A stretch of DNA of 64,000 nt from Arcobacter venerupis. Its GTDB lineage: Bacteria; Campylobacterota; Campylobacteria; Campylobacterales; Arcobacteraceae. Numbering within the stretch: position 1 is the first letter of the stretch; each line of letters starts with the position of its first letter. The notes under the pieces are model-generated. The model saw only the letters and a list, made by a program, of their open reading frames with translations, was not told where the DNA came from and searched no databases. The position numbers and the translations under genes were made by a program. This document shows, piece by piece, positions 53,355 to 62,910 of this stretch. The stretch lies in assembly GCF_013201665.1 (NCBI RefSeq), contig NZ_CP053840.1:2170001-2234000 (forward strand), given 5' to 3'.

Positions 53355-54763
53355 TTTGCGTCCTTAGAAAGGTTAGTTACCATATTTTCAGGTCTTAATA
53401 ACTCATCAAGTTCTTCTTTTGTAAATAACTCTTGCTCTAAAATAATGTCATAAACTCTTTTGTTTGTTTTTAAAGCTTCTTTAGCAAGTGCTGAACTTTT
53501 TTCATATCCTAAAATTGGATTTAAACAAGTTACAAGTGTTACTGAATTTAAAATATTTTCCATACAAACTTCTTCATTTGCAGTAATACCTTTAACACAT
53601 TTTTCACCTAAAGAGTAAAATGCTCTTCTCATCATATTAATTGAAGTAAATAGTTTGTAAGCAATTAATGGTTCAAATACATTTAATTGTAATTGTCCAC
53701 CTTCACTTGCCATTGCAATAGTCATATCAGCACCAATTACTTCAAAAGCAACTTGGTTTACAACTTCAGGAATTACTGGATTTACTTTTCCAGGCATGAT
53801 TGAAGATCCAGGTTGCATTGGAGGAAGATTAATTTCATTAAATCCTGCACGTGGTCCAGAACTTAAAAGTCTTAAATCATTACAAATTTTTGATACTTTA
53901 ATTGCAATACTTTTTAACATCCCAGAAATATGTACAAATGAACCTGTATCTTGAGTAGCTTCAATTAAATCTCCAGCTGCAACATAATCAACACCTGTAA
54001 CTTCTCTTAAATTTGAAATAACTTTTCTTTGGTATGCAGCTTTTGAATTAATCCCTGTACCAATTGCAGTTGCACCTAAATTAACTTCTCTTAAGTGAGC
54101 TTGTACATCTCTTAATCTAAAAATATCCGCATCAATCATAACTGCAAAAGTTTTAAATTCTTGTCCTAAAGTCATAGGAACAGCATCTTGAAGTTGTGTT
54201 CTTCCCATTTTTAAAACATCTTTAAACTCAACAGATTTTTCTTCAAAACAATCTCTTAAAAATCTTAATGACTCTTTTAATTTATAAATTAATTCATGAA
54301 GAGTTAATTTAATAGCAGTTGGATAAACGTCATTTGTTGATTGACTCATGTTAATATGATTATTTGGGTGAATAATGTCATATGAACTTTTTGGTTTTCC
54401 CAAAATCTCTAAAGCTCTATTTGCAATAACTTCATTTGCATTCATATTTGTAGAAGTTCCAGCTCCACCTTGAATTGGGTCAACAATAAATTGGTCATGA
54501 AATTTTCCATCAATTATTTCATTACAAGCTTGAACAATTGCATCTTTTTGTATATCAGTTAAGTCACCTAACTCATAGTTAGTTAAAGCACAAGCTTTTT
54601 TTACTTTTGCAAGTGATTTTATAAAATTTGGAAACAGTGATATATCTGTTTTAGTAATATTGAAATTCTCTTTTGCTCTTAATGTTTGAATTCCATAATA
54701 TTTACTTGAATCTATCTCTTTTTCACCTAAAAAATCTTTTTCAATTCTGTGTAACTTTTCCAT
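53351..54763 (-). CDS. aspA: Aspartate ammonia-lyase
   Basis: About 470 residues of the fumarase/aspartase superfamily, with the signature GSSIMPGKVNPV and the early motifs DPIQGGAGTSTNMNANEV and SQSTNDVYPTA. The start at 54763 (MEKLHRIEKDF) follows GAGGATTATA; a longer in-frame start at 54805 is not supported by a ribosome-binding site. It turns aspartate to fumarate and ammonia, feeding fumarate respiration or the TCA cycle. It follows a two-component system on the same strand. Confidence 0.93.
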   Translation of the reverse strand: MEKLHRIEKDFLGEKEIDSSKYYGIQTLRAKENFNITKTDISLFPNFIKSLAKVKKACALTNYELGDLTDIQKDAIVQACNEIIDGKFHDQFIVDPIQGGAGTSTNMNANEVIANRALEILGKPKSSYDIIHPNNHINMSQSTNDVYPTAIKLTLHELIYKLKESLRFLRDCFEEKSVEFKDVLKMGRTQLQDAVPMTLGQEFKTFAVMIDADIFRLRDVQAHLREVNLGATAIGTGINSKAAYQRKVISNLREVTGVDYVAAGDLIEATQDTGSFVHISGMLKSIAIKVSKICNDLRLLSSGPRAGFNEINLPPMQPGSSIMPGKVNPVIPEVVNQVAFEVIGADMTIAMASEGGQLQLNVFEPLIAYKLFTSINMMRRAFYSLGEKCVKGITANEEVCMENILNSVTLVTCLNPILGYEKSSALAKEALKTNKRVYDIILEQELFTKEELDELLRPENMVTNLSKDAK

Positions 54764-54827
54764 TATAATCCTCTTAATTAATAATTTATTTATAATAATA
54801 TACAAGTAAAGTGGCTAAAAAGTAGCT

Positions 54828-55508
54828 TTACTGTTGTAAAGTATATCCCTCTTGCGGTATATTTTTGATTACATTAACAGGTATCTTATGTCTTAGCTCT
54901 TTTATAAACGATTTTAACGCATGTGTAGTCATCTCTTTATCATTCCATAGTTGAAATTCTATCTCTTCATACTTTAAAATAGAACTTCTTTTTTCATATA
55001 AAAGCTCTAAAAAATCTTTTTCTCTTTTTCTTAAAGGAATAATTTCATTATTTTTGTAAATTAACTCTCTTTTTTGTATATCTAAAATCAAATCATTACA
55101 TAAAACTATAGGTTTCATAGTTTTATTTAAATATTTTTCTAATGCAATATTTAATTTTTTTAAATTTAAAGGTTTTAAAATATAGTGATTTATATTTAAA
55201 TTAATCAATTCCATTAAATACTCTTCATTTGAATAAGCAGTAAGCATAATAATCATTGTTTCAGAATCATTTTTTCTTATTCTTTTTACTAATTCAACCC
55301 CATCACAATCTTTCATTTGAATATCACTTAGCACTATTTTTGGTTTGTAATATTCATATAATTCATAGGCTTCATTACCATCTTTTGCTTCATACACATC
55401 ATCGAAGTAATATTTTAAAGTACTAACTATTGTTTGTCGAATTCCATCATCATCTTCAACACATAAAATTGAAACATCTTTTAACTCTTTTAATAGTTCA
55501 TTATCCAT
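54828..55508 (-). CDS. Response regulator, OmpR type
   Basis: A 226-residue protein: receiver domain with CVEDDDG, VLSDIQMKDCDG (phosphoacceptor Asp), MLTAYSNEEY and LKPLNLKK, then a winged helix ending ALKSFIKELRHKIP and IKNIPQEGYTL. Its gene starts 3 bp after the kinase stop. It precedes aspA by 65 bp and may control aspA and the aspartate pathway. Confidence 0.88.
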   Translation of the reverse strand: MDNELLKELKDVSILCVEDDDGIRQTIVSTLKYYFDDVYEAKDGNEAYELYEYYKPKIVLSDIQMKDCDGVELVKRIRKNDSETMIIMLTAYSNEEYLMELINLNINHYILKPLNLKKLNIALEKYLNKTMKPIVLCNDLILDIQKRELIYKNNEIIPLRKREKDFLELLYEKRSSILKYEEIEFQLWNDKEMTTHALKSFIKELRHKIPVNVIKNIPQEGYTLQQ

Positions 55509-55511
55509 TTT

Positions 55512-56636
55512 TTATCCTGCAATTACAATTTTAAAAACTGCACCTTCTTGATTATTATAAATACTTAATTCTCCACCCATATTTCGCTCAATTATAAGTT
55601 TTGAGATATAAAGTCCAAGTCCTGTACCTTTTGAAGATTCTTTTGTACTAAAATATGGATCGAAAATAATCTCTAGATTTTCTTCTTTAATCCCACCTGC
55701 GTTATCTGATATTTCAAGAATACATAATATCCCTTTTGTATCAATAGTTATATCAATTCTTGGATTTTTTATATCTCTTTCAACTAAAATATCTTTTGCG
55801 TTACTTAAGATATTTAAAATAACTTGAGAAAATTCTGTAGGATAACCATATATCTTTTTATCATTATTTATATTGATATTTAGTTCAATACCTAAATTTT
55901 TTAAAGTTGCATCAATAATATTTATTGCTCTTGAACAAGCAAGAGAAACTAAAAATTCTTCTTTAATTTTATCAGGTTTATAGAAATTTCTAAAGTCATC
56001 TATTGTGTTGGACATAAAATCAATCATTTTATCACTTTTCTCAATTGCAGTTAAAATGTGATTTTCATCTACTTTTTTAAATCTAGTTGCAGTTTCTAGT
56101 TCCATTAAAATTCCAGACAATTCACTAAGTGGCTGTCGCCATTGATGAGCTATCATACTAATCATTGAACCAATTCTTGCAAGTTTTGCTTGTTCTAATA
56201 TTTTTTTATCTTTTTGTTTGGCTTCTTGAATACCACATTGAACTTTCATAAATAAATTATCATTTAAAGCTTTAAGTTCATCTTCTCTATTTTGAACTTG
56301 CTTTTTGTATTTTTTTATAACATCTTTAATAATTGAAATCATCAGAAAAGAAAAAAATGCCATAAAAAGAAGAACAACTAAAGTAACAACCATCATAAAA
56401 TCTAAAAACAACTCTTCTCTTCTCTTTTCTTCCTGAATTTTTTCTTTTACTAACAAATCTAATGTTTGATTATCAATATTTGTTTTAATATAAATTTTTT
56501 TATACTCATCTAAATCTAATTGAAAATTACTTTGTGAAAGTTTTAAATTATATGAAATTGAAAGAAAAGATATAAATAAGATACAAAAAAAAGGGATAAC
56601 AACAGTAAAAAAAGGGATTCCTTCTTTATTAAACAT
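55512..56636 (-). CDS. Sensor histidine kinase
   Basis: A 374-residue membrane kinase. First helix at about 8-26, a short periplasmic part (about 27-75), second helix at 80-106, a coiled linker, H-box IAHQWRQPLSEL, and ATPase boxes NILSNAKD, DNAGGI and GTGLGLYISK. The HQWRQPL form is common in Campylobacterota. The small outer domain gives no ligand clue. It acts with the following response regulator. Confidence 0.88.
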   Translation of the reverse strand: MFNKEGIPFFTVVIPFFCILFISFLSISYNLKLSQSNFQLDLDEYKKIYIKTNIDNQTLDLLVKEKIQEEKRREELFLDFMMVVTLVVLLFMAFFSFLMISIIKDVIKKYKKQVQNREDELKALNDNLFMKVQCGIQEAKQKDKKILEQAKLARIGSMISMIAHQWRQPLSELSGILMELETATRFKKVDENHILTAIEKSDKMIDFMSNTIDDFRNFYKPDKIKEEFLVSLACSRAINIIDATLKNLGIELNININNDKKIYGYPTEFSQVILNILSNAKDILVERDIKNPRIDITIDTKGILCILEISDNAGGIKEENLEIIFDPYFSTKESSKGTGLGLYISKLIIERNMGGELSIYNNQEGAVFKIVIAG

Positions 56637-56743
56637 AAAAAACCTTCGGTAATAATTCTAAATCTATAATGTCTAAATATTACTTAAAAGTTTTAGGGGA
56701 AATTATAGATATTCCCCCTAAAAGCATAAAAAACTAAATTTAT

Positions 56744-58186
56744 TTAATCTTTCGACTTCTTGTCATTGATATTATCAACTATCTCTTTCCAAGTCTCTTT
56801 ATCAAAATTAAACTCAACATAATCGTTATATCTAAGAACTGGCGTATTACCCTCTTTTATTTGTCTTTCATAACCTCTAATTAATTTTAATACTGGTTTA
56901 TATAACAATGTAATAACAATCATATTAATAATTGCTAATAATCCCATAGTTAAATCTGCAAAGGCAAAAATAGAACTTAAATCTTGGAATGAACCCCAAA
57001 CAACAAGTAAAATACAAGAAATTCTAAAAATATTAAATACTGTAATATTTCCTTTACTAAAGAAATTTAAACTATTTTCAGCTAAATAATAGTTATAAAT
57101 CATTGAAGAAAAACCAAATAAAAATAGTGCAAATGTAATAAAATATCCACCCAATGGTCCAATATGTTCTATTAAAGCATTTTGAGTTAATAAAATTCCT
57201 TGAACACCAGTTACTCCTGGCGTATAAACACCTGATAGAAGAATAATAAAGGCTGTACAAGAACATAATATGATTGTATCGATGAATACTGAGAATGATT
57301 GAACTATCCCTTGTTGAACAGGATGTGCAACATAAGCAACAGCTGCAACATTTGGTGCACTTCCAAGTCCAGCTTCATTTGAGAACATACCTCTTTTTGC
57401 ACCTTGTAAAATAACTGCTCCAATTCCCCCTGCTATTGCAGAACTTGGATTAAATGCCTCAGTAACTATCATTGTTATTAACGATGGGATTTCACTTAGA
57501 TTTAAGGCAATAACAACAAGTGCAATTAATAAATATCCTAAAGCCATTATTGGAACAATAACTTCTGACATTTTAACAATTCCCCTTACTCCACCAAAAA
57601 TTGTAATTCCAAAAACAATACTTAATACAATTCCACTTACCCAAGTTGGTAAATTAAATGATGCTTCAAATGAAGTAGAAATAACAAATGATTGAGTTGC
57701 ATTAAATGCAAGTCCAAAAGTAATTAAAATTAAAATAGAAATTACTACACCTAACCATCTTTGACCTAAACCTTTAGTGGCATAATACGCAGGACCACCT
57801 CTATAAACACACGAATCTAATCCATCTTTTTCTTTGTATAATTGCGCTAGTGAACACTCAAAGAAACTTGTAGCCATTCCAACTAAAGCAATAACCCACA
57901 TCCAAAATACAGCTCCAGCACCACCAAGAGTAATAGCAACAGCAACACCTGCAATATTTCCAACTCCAACACGACCAGAAACACTTAGCATTAATGCTTG
58001 AAATGAACTAATATGTCCATCTTTATCATGCACAGTACCTTTTAAAATATTGAACATTTTAAAAAAATATCTAAATTGAACAAATCTAGAACTAATAGTA
58101 AAAAAAACTCCAAGAACTGGTAGTAAATATATTAAAATATTTCCCCAGATAAGATCATTTAGAAATGTATTAATTTCTGCAAACAT
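56744..58186 (-). CDS. Sodium:amino-acid symporter, AGCS family
   Basis: A 480-residue membrane protein with about 11 helices. The family signatures SVSGRVGVGNIAGVAVAI and AFNATQSFVISTSFEASF plus GGIGAVILQGAKRGMFSNEA are present. AGCS proteins import alanine or glycine with Na+. A strong AAAAGGAGATAAAA ribosome-binding site precedes the start. It lies upstream of the kinase pair and may be part of the amino-acid module with aspA. Confidence 0.9.
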   Translation of the reverse strand: MFAEINTFLNDLIWGNILIYLLPVLGVFFTISSRFVQFRYFFKMFNILKGTVHDKDGHISSFQALMLSVSGRVGVGNIAGVAVAITLGGAGAVFWMWVIALVGMATSFFECSLAQLYKEKDGLDSCVYRGGPAYYATKGLGQRWLGVVISILILITFGLAFNATQSFVISTSFEASFNLPTWVSGIVLSIVFGITIFGGVRGIVKMSEVIVPIMALGYLLIALVVIALNLSEIPSLITMIVTEAFNPSSAIAGGIGAVILQGAKRGMFSNEAGLGSAPNVAAVAYVAHPVQQGIVQSFSVFIDTIILCSCTAFIILLSGVYTPGVTGVQGILLTQNALIEHIGPLGGYFITFALFLFGFSSMIYNYYLAENSLNFFSKGNITVFNIFRISCILLVVWGSFQDLSSIFAFADLTMGLLAIINMIVITLLYKPVLKLIRGYERQIKEGNTPVLRYNDYVEFNFDKETWKEIVDNINDKKSKD

Positions 58187-58268
58187 TTTTATCTCCTTTT
58201 TATAATATCAAACTTTATCATGTAAAAGAGTCTAAAAGGTGTGTATAATAAGTAAATTTAAAGTAAAA

Positions 58269-58300
58269 AATAAAAATCGAAATTAATTTCGATTTTTATT
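58269..58300 (-). terminator. Terminator after mtnN
   Basis: AATAAAAATCGAAATT/AATTTCGATTTTTATT, a long perfect inverted repeat following mtnN on the minus strand, ending in T residues. Confidence 0.75.
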
Positions 58301-58311
58301 AAATAAAGTAG

Positions 58312-59007
58312 TTATTTTTTTAATTCTTTAACAATTTTTATTAAATAATCAGCAGAATTTTTTGCACTAGATTTTAAAAATTCATCAAAATCAAATCCAG
58401 CATCCATATCAGCAGTATCAGAAATAGCTCTTAAAATGAAATATGGAATATTTAAAGCATCACAAACAACAGCAACACTTGCACCTTCCATTTCTAAAGC
58501 ATCTGCATCAAAAGTTTTTTGAATGAATTCTTTTCTCTCAGTTGAATGTACAAACTGATCTCCAGTTGCAATAGTTCCCTCAATTACTTTTAAATTATTC
58601 TCAAGTGCAACTTTTTTTGCAATAGTTCTTAATTCTTCACTTGTTTGAATAAAAACTTTTCCACCAGGAACATATCCATTTGGATGACCAAAAGCTGTAA
58701 TATCTAAATCATGTTGACATAATTTATCAGCAATTATTAAATCTCCAATTTTAAGCTCAGGATTAATTCCACCTGCAACACCTGAAAATAAAAGAGTATC
58801 ACATCCAAATTTTTCAATCATAGTTGCAGCCGTTAAACTTGCAAATACTTTTCCAATTTTTGAATATGCAATTACAATTTCTAAACCATCGTAATTTACT
58901 TCATAATATTTATTGTTTGCAAATTCAACTGTATTTACATTTTCAAAATATGATAAAAGAGGTTCGATTTCCTCTTCCATCGCTCCCATTATTGCTAATT
59001 TAGTCAT
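58312..59007 (-). CDS. mtnN: 5'-methylthioadenosine/S-adenosylhomocysteine nucleosidase
   Basis: A 231-residue nucleosidase. IMGAMEEEIEPLL is the N-terminal signature, SGVAGGINPELKIGD the central one, and ALEMEGASVAVVCDALNIP carries the MEG and active-site region, with the later AISDTADMDA Asp. In Campylobacterota it serves methionine recycling and in some the futalosine route to menaquinone. It overlaps fabD by 8 bp. Confidence 0.93.
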   Translation of the reverse strand: MTKLAIMGAMEEEIEPLLSYFENVNTVEFANNKYYEVNYDGLEIVIAYSKIGKVFASLTAATMIEKFGCDTLLFSGVAGGINPELKIGDLIIADKLCQHDLDITAFGHPNGYVPGGKVFIQTSEELRTIAKKVALENNLKVIEGTIATGDQFVHSTERKEFIQKTFDADALEMEGASVAVVCDALNIPYFILRAISDTADMDAGFDFDEFLKSSAKNSADYLIKIVKELKK

Positions 59008-59929
59008 TTAATTCACCTATTACACTTTCAAGTGATTTCATATCTGAAACATTAATTGTTGCTACTTTTGTAATTTTTTTATTTAAACCTTTTAAAACAG
59101 CACCATTTCCAAATTCTATAAATAAATCTACATCATTTTCAAACGCAACAATTGATTGTTTGTATTTTACAGGGCTAGTAAGTTGAGCAGATAATAATTT
59201 AATTGCTTCATTTTTTGTTGTATATGCTTGTGCTGTAACATTTGAAATAACAGGTGAAAATTCATCTTTTATAAATTTTTCTAAATATGGATTTAAATTT
59301 TCAACAGCACTTGTTAATAATTCACAGTGACTAGCAACTGACATATCTAAAACAATTGCTCTTTTAGCTCCAGCTGCTTTAAATGTATCTACAAGTGATT
59401 CTAAATCAGCTTTAAGACCTGCAAGAACAAGTTGTCCATCCATATTATAATTTGCTGGCCAAACTTTTTTGCCTAAAGCTCTTTGCTCTTCACAAATTTT
59501 TTCAACAATAGCATCATCAATTCCAACTAGGGCCATCATTCCAGCTCCACCACCAGAACAAGCATCAGTCATAAATAAACCTCTTTTATGCACTAATTCT
59601 ATTGCATCTAAATAATCAATTCCACCAGCAGATACTAAAGCTGAAAATTCTCCCAATGAATGACCTAAAACAAAGGTAGGTGTGATATCACATTTTTCTT
59701 TAAAAATTGCATTTGCAATAGAGCTAACTAATAAAATAGCAGGTTGAGTAAATTCTGTTTTTCCAATATTTTCATTCTCTTCAAATAAAAGTTTTTCAAA
59801 GTCAATTCCTAATCTCTCACTAGCTTTTGAAATCATTACTTTTGCTATATCACTATTATCAAAAAAATCTTTTCCCATTCCTATAGTTTGACTTCCTTGT
59901 CCAGGAAAAATAAAAGCAACTTTTTTCAT
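59000..59929 (-). CDS. fabD: Malonyl-CoA:ACP transacylase
   Basis: A 309-residue enzyme with FPGQGSQTIGMG at the start, the nucleophile elbow GHSLGEFSA (Ser near 92) and SVASHCELL with the catalytic His near 200. It loads malonate onto acyl-carrier protein for fatty-acid synthesis. Cotranscribed with mtnN. Confidence 0.95.
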   Translation of the reverse strand: MKKVAFIFPGQGSQTIGMGKDFFDNSDIAKVMISKASERLGIDFEKLLFEENENIGKTEFTQPAILLVSSIANAIFKEKCDITPTFVLGHSLGEFSALVSAGGIDYLDAIELVHKRGLFMTDACSGGGAGMMALVGIDDAIVEKICEEQRALGKKVWPANYNMDGQLVLAGLKADLESLVDTFKAAGAKRAIVLDMSVASHCELLTSAVENLNPYLEKFIKDEFSPVISNVTAQAYTTKNEAIKLLSAQLTSPVKYKQSIVAFENDVDLFIEFGNGAVLKGLNKKITKVATINVSDMKSLESVIGELND

Positions 59930-60011
59930 TGTTAATACCTCTTTATAAATTAATTAATTTTAATAAAACCATTTTTTAAAGTTAAAATACATAACCCTAA
60001 AAAATAATTTT

Positions 60012-60037
60012 GCCCAAATGTAAGAATACACTCGGGC
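60012..60037 (-). terminator. Hairpin between slyD and fabD
   Basis: On the minus strand GCCC...TGTA/TACA...GGGC forms an interrupted stem about 30 bp after the slyD stop, followed by a T-rich stretch. It could be a partial terminator between slyD and fabD. Confidence 0.5.
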
Positions 60038-60067
60038 AAAAAATCATATCTTTTTAAAAAGAAAGTA

Positions 60068-60649
60068 TTAATGACAACCACAACCACCGTGAGAATGTCC
60101 ATGACCATGGTCATGACCTTTATCTTCAGTTCCACAAGAACCACCACCATGAGAGTGACCACCGCCACCACAACAACCTCCACCCATAGCAGCCATTCCA
60201 CCAACAACACCAGTTTGAACTTCTTCTTCAGTTGCATCTCTTAAAGATAAAATTGCTACTGAGAACATTAACGTTCTTCCAGCCATTGGATGGTTATAAT
60301 CAATTGTTACATCAGCGTCAGTGAAAGATTTAACTACAACTTGTACAGTTTCTCCATGCTCACCATTTCCGTATAAAGACATTCCTTCAACTAATTCAAT
60401 ACCTGCAAATTGCTCTTTTGGTAAAACTTGAATAGCTTCTTCATTATACTCACCATAAGCATCAACAGGTTGAACTAAAACATCAGCCTCTTCATTTGCA
60501 GACATTTCAATTAGTTTTGACTCAAGTCCTGGAATAATTTGACCTTTTCCTGAAATAAATTCTAATGGAGATTGACCTACATTCGTATCTAATTGCTCAC
60601 CAGTTTTTGCATCTTTTAATGTATATTCAATACCTATTACTTTTGACAT
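60068..60649 (-). CDS. slyD: SlyD-type FKBP peptidyl-prolyl isomerase with metal-binding tail
   Basis: A 193-residue protein. FKBP core with IGIEYTLKDAKTGEQLD and GKGQIIPGLESKLIEM, and the insert-in-flap (chaperone) domain with AYGEYNEEAIQVLPKEQF. From about 150 the tail is rich in Gly, His and Cys (for example GHDHGHGHSHGGCGCH), as in SlyD proteins that bind Ni2+ for hydrogenase maturation. It is cytoplasmic, lies 23 bp after cpoB and ahead of fabD. Confidence 0.92.
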   Translation of the reverse strand: MSKVIGIEYTLKDAKTGEQLDTNVGQSPLEFISGKGQIIPGLESKLIEMSANEEADVLVQPVDAYGEYNEEAIQVLPKEQFAGIELVEGMSLYGNGEHGETVQVVVKSFTDADVTIDYNHPMAGRTLMFSVAILSLRDATEEEVQTGVVGGMAAMGGGCCGGGGHSHGGGSCGTEDKGHDHGHGHSHGGCGCH

Positions 60650-60672
60650 GTTTTTTCCTTATTTAATAATTA

Positions 60673-61662
60673 TTATAATTTAGCTAAATTTTGTTTTGCT
60701 ACTTTTGCTTCATTTGAATTAGGGTAAAGATCAACTAAAGTACTATAAAAACTTTTTGCATTATCTTTATCTTTTGTTTTCTCAAATGAAATAGCACTAT
60801 GCAATAATAATGTTGGCATATAAGCTGCTTTATCATTAAGAATAGCAGATTTTTTATAATGACTTATTGCAACATCATACTTTTTTCTCATATACCAATT
60901 TTGTGCCATGTAGAAATTAACTTCTGCTGGCTTATAGTTTGCTTCAAGCAGTTTATCAAATTTTTGACTAGATGAATCATAACTTCCTGCATCAAAATCT
61001 TTTTTTGCATCGTTAAGTAAATTTGCTTTGTCCGTAGCTGATAAATTTTTTACAGATACTTCATCTTTTTTATCATCTACTTCAACACCAGCTTTATTTG
61101 TATCTAATTTTGTTGATGCTTTAACTTGAGATGTTTTGATACCAGCAGCTTTTTTTAAAGCTTCGAACTCTTCTCTTGTTACGAATTGATCCATATTATT
61201 TTTCAATTCATTGGAAGAAACATATTCAGAATTAATTTTATTAACTAAAGTTGTTAATTTTGTGAGTGCGGCTTTTAGACCATTAACCGTGTCAGATAAT
61301 TGACTATCATTACCTTGAGTTGATGAAGAACTATTAGAACCTAAATCTGAAGATAGACCAACTTTCTGTGCTAAATCATCCACTTTTCTAGAAGTAGAAT
61401 TTAATTTTGCAGAATCACCTTCATATGTAGATTCTAAGCCTTCTAATCTCGTTTTAATAGATTCAAGTAAAGAATTTACATCTCCCATCTTAGATGTTAG
61501 ATTATTGATGCTTGCTTGATTTTTCAAGATATGTTTTTCAGAAGAAGTTAGTCCATAAGAACTATTCCCACTTGAATCACCTGAACCATAAACCGAAACC
61601 TCTTCGGCTTCGGCTACGGTTAAAGAACTTGCTATTAAAAAAGATAGAAGATACTTAGTCAT
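60673..61662 (-). CDS. cpoB: Tol-Pal system protein CpoB (YbgF)
   Basis: A 329-residue periplasmic protein. Signal peptide (about residues 1-19, ending AEA), a coiled-coil region (about 40-110), a Ser/Asn-rich linker and a C-terminal TPR part (FYMAQNWYMRKKYDVAISHY). CpoB links Tol-Pal with peptidoglycan synthesis at division. It begins 5 bp after pal. Confidence 0.85.
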   Translation of the reverse strand: MTKYLLSFLIASSLTVAEAEEVSVYGSGDSSGNSSYGLTSSEKHILKNQASINNLTSKMGDVNSLLESIKTRLEGLESTYEGDSAKLNSTSRKVDDLAQKVGLSSDLGSNSSSSTQGNDSQLSDTVNGLKAALTKLTTLVNKINSEYVSSNELKNNMDQFVTREEFEALKKAAGIKTSQVKASTKLDTNKAGVEVDDKKDEVSVKNLSATDKANLLNDAKKDFDAGSYDSSSQKFDKLLEANYKPAEVNFYMAQNWYMRKKYDVAISHYKKSAILNDKAAYMPTLLLHSAISFEKTKDKDNAKSFYSTLVDLYPNSNEAKVAKQNLAKL

Positions 61663-61667
61663 TGAAA

Positions 61668-62207
61668 TTATTTACTTAATTCGTGTTCAACTCTTCTGTT
61701 TTTTGCCCAACATTCTTTAGTTTTTTCAGTACAAACTGGAGAACTTTCACCTAAAGAAACTAATGCAACATTTGCAGTTACACCATTAGCAACTAAAACA
61801 TCTTTAACAGAGTTAGCTCTTTTTAAACCTAATGCATAGTTATACTCATCTGATCCCCACTCATCTGTGTTACCAGAAACAGTTACAGTTGTATCAGCAG
61901 TTAATGCAGATAATTTAGAAGCATTAGAAACTGCTTTATCTTTGTTATCAGCAGTTAAGTTATATTTGTCAAATCCAAAATATACATGCTCAATTAAAAC
62001 TTTTTGACCATTAATCATATAATAATTACCATTTCCAGCTTTTTCTAAAGCAGAAAAACTACCATCAGCCATATTTGAATCAGTAGTACTTGCAGCTTCA
62101 GCAACTGGAGCCGTATTGTCAACATTCATATCAGCATTTTTTTCACTACAACCAGTAGAGAATAACATTGCCGCAACTAATAAAGAATAAACACCTAATT
62201 TTTTCAT
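61668..62207 (-). CDS. pal: Peptidoglycan-associated lipoprotein Pal
   Basis: A 179-residue lipoprotein: lipobox LFSTGC with Cys20, Ser/Ala-rich linker, and an OmpA-like domain with GFDKYNLTADNKDK and SGNTDEWGSDEYNYALGLKR (peptidoglycan-binding). It ties the outer membrane to peptidoglycan and to TolB. AAGGACAAAATT precedes the start. Confidence 0.95.
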   Translation of the reverse strand: MKKLGVYSLLVAAMLFSTGCSEKNADMNVDNTAPVAEAASTTDSNMADGSFSALEKAGNGNYYMINGQKVLIEHVYFGFDKYNLTADNKDKAVSNASKLSALTADTTVTVSGNTDEWGSDEYNYALGLKRANSVKDVLVANGVTANVALVSLGESSPVCTEKTKECWAKNRRVEHELSK

Positions 62208-62910
62208 AATTTTGTCCTTGAAATAAAAATTTGCTGAAATAATACAAGAGTAAACCTTAATTATTGTTTATAAAAACAAAATCTATTCTTACATAAATAA
62301 AAAAATTCAATAATTCATAATATTTATTAGATACTATCGGATTTTTTTAAATTAAAATTAAAAAAAAAGGATTGTTTTTATAACTAATATACCGAAAATT
62401 AATCTAATAATTATACTCTCAAATAGCCATTATATAAGTATTTTATTTTATTTTTAAAAATGATAAAATCAACTAATCTCTTTTTGAAAAAACTCTAATT
62501 ACTACTAAAATCAAATCTAATGATGGTTTTAATAGCTTGTAATTGATTTCAAAGAGAATATTACCTATTGTGGACAATACCTTGTCTATTTAGAAATAAT
62601 TGATTTGATTGGATAATAGTAATAATAAAAATTTAAATGACTTTTCTAAATTACAATTTATAAATGAATTTTTCATAAATATCATTTAAACATTTATATA
62701 TATTATTTCTTTTCAAATAGTATAGTAATTAATAAAAAAATATCATATAAATTTCTGATAGTTTTTAATAAAATTAATTTAGAAGAATGATAATAAAAAT
62801 GATTTAAGAAGTTTTTTGAAGTAATTAAGTATAAATTAGAGTAATTATTACTACAAGGTTTCATAAAAAATCTATAAAACACTTGCAATAATATTATATT
62901 TTCTTAAGAA
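62208..62910. other. Long intergenic region between tolB and pal, with possible pal promoter
   Basis: A 700 bp AT-rich gap within what is normally a compact operon. On the minus strand a -10-like TATTAT (62239-62244) lies about 32 bp before pal, so pal may have its own promoter. No coding frame with a ribosome-binding site, no strong terminator and no RNA family were recognised in the remainder. Confidence 0.4.

Noticed and set aside
59950-60237. 95-codon frame on the minus strand overlapping slyD
   Set aside because: It is a shadow of the Gly/His-rich slyD tail in another frame (long Val runs from GGT/GTG repeats).
62703-62888. Open frame of 61 codons on the minus strand between tolB and pal
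   Set aside because: It begins with TTG, has no ribosome-binding site and consists of low-complexity AT-rich codons; chance frame in AT-rich DNA.
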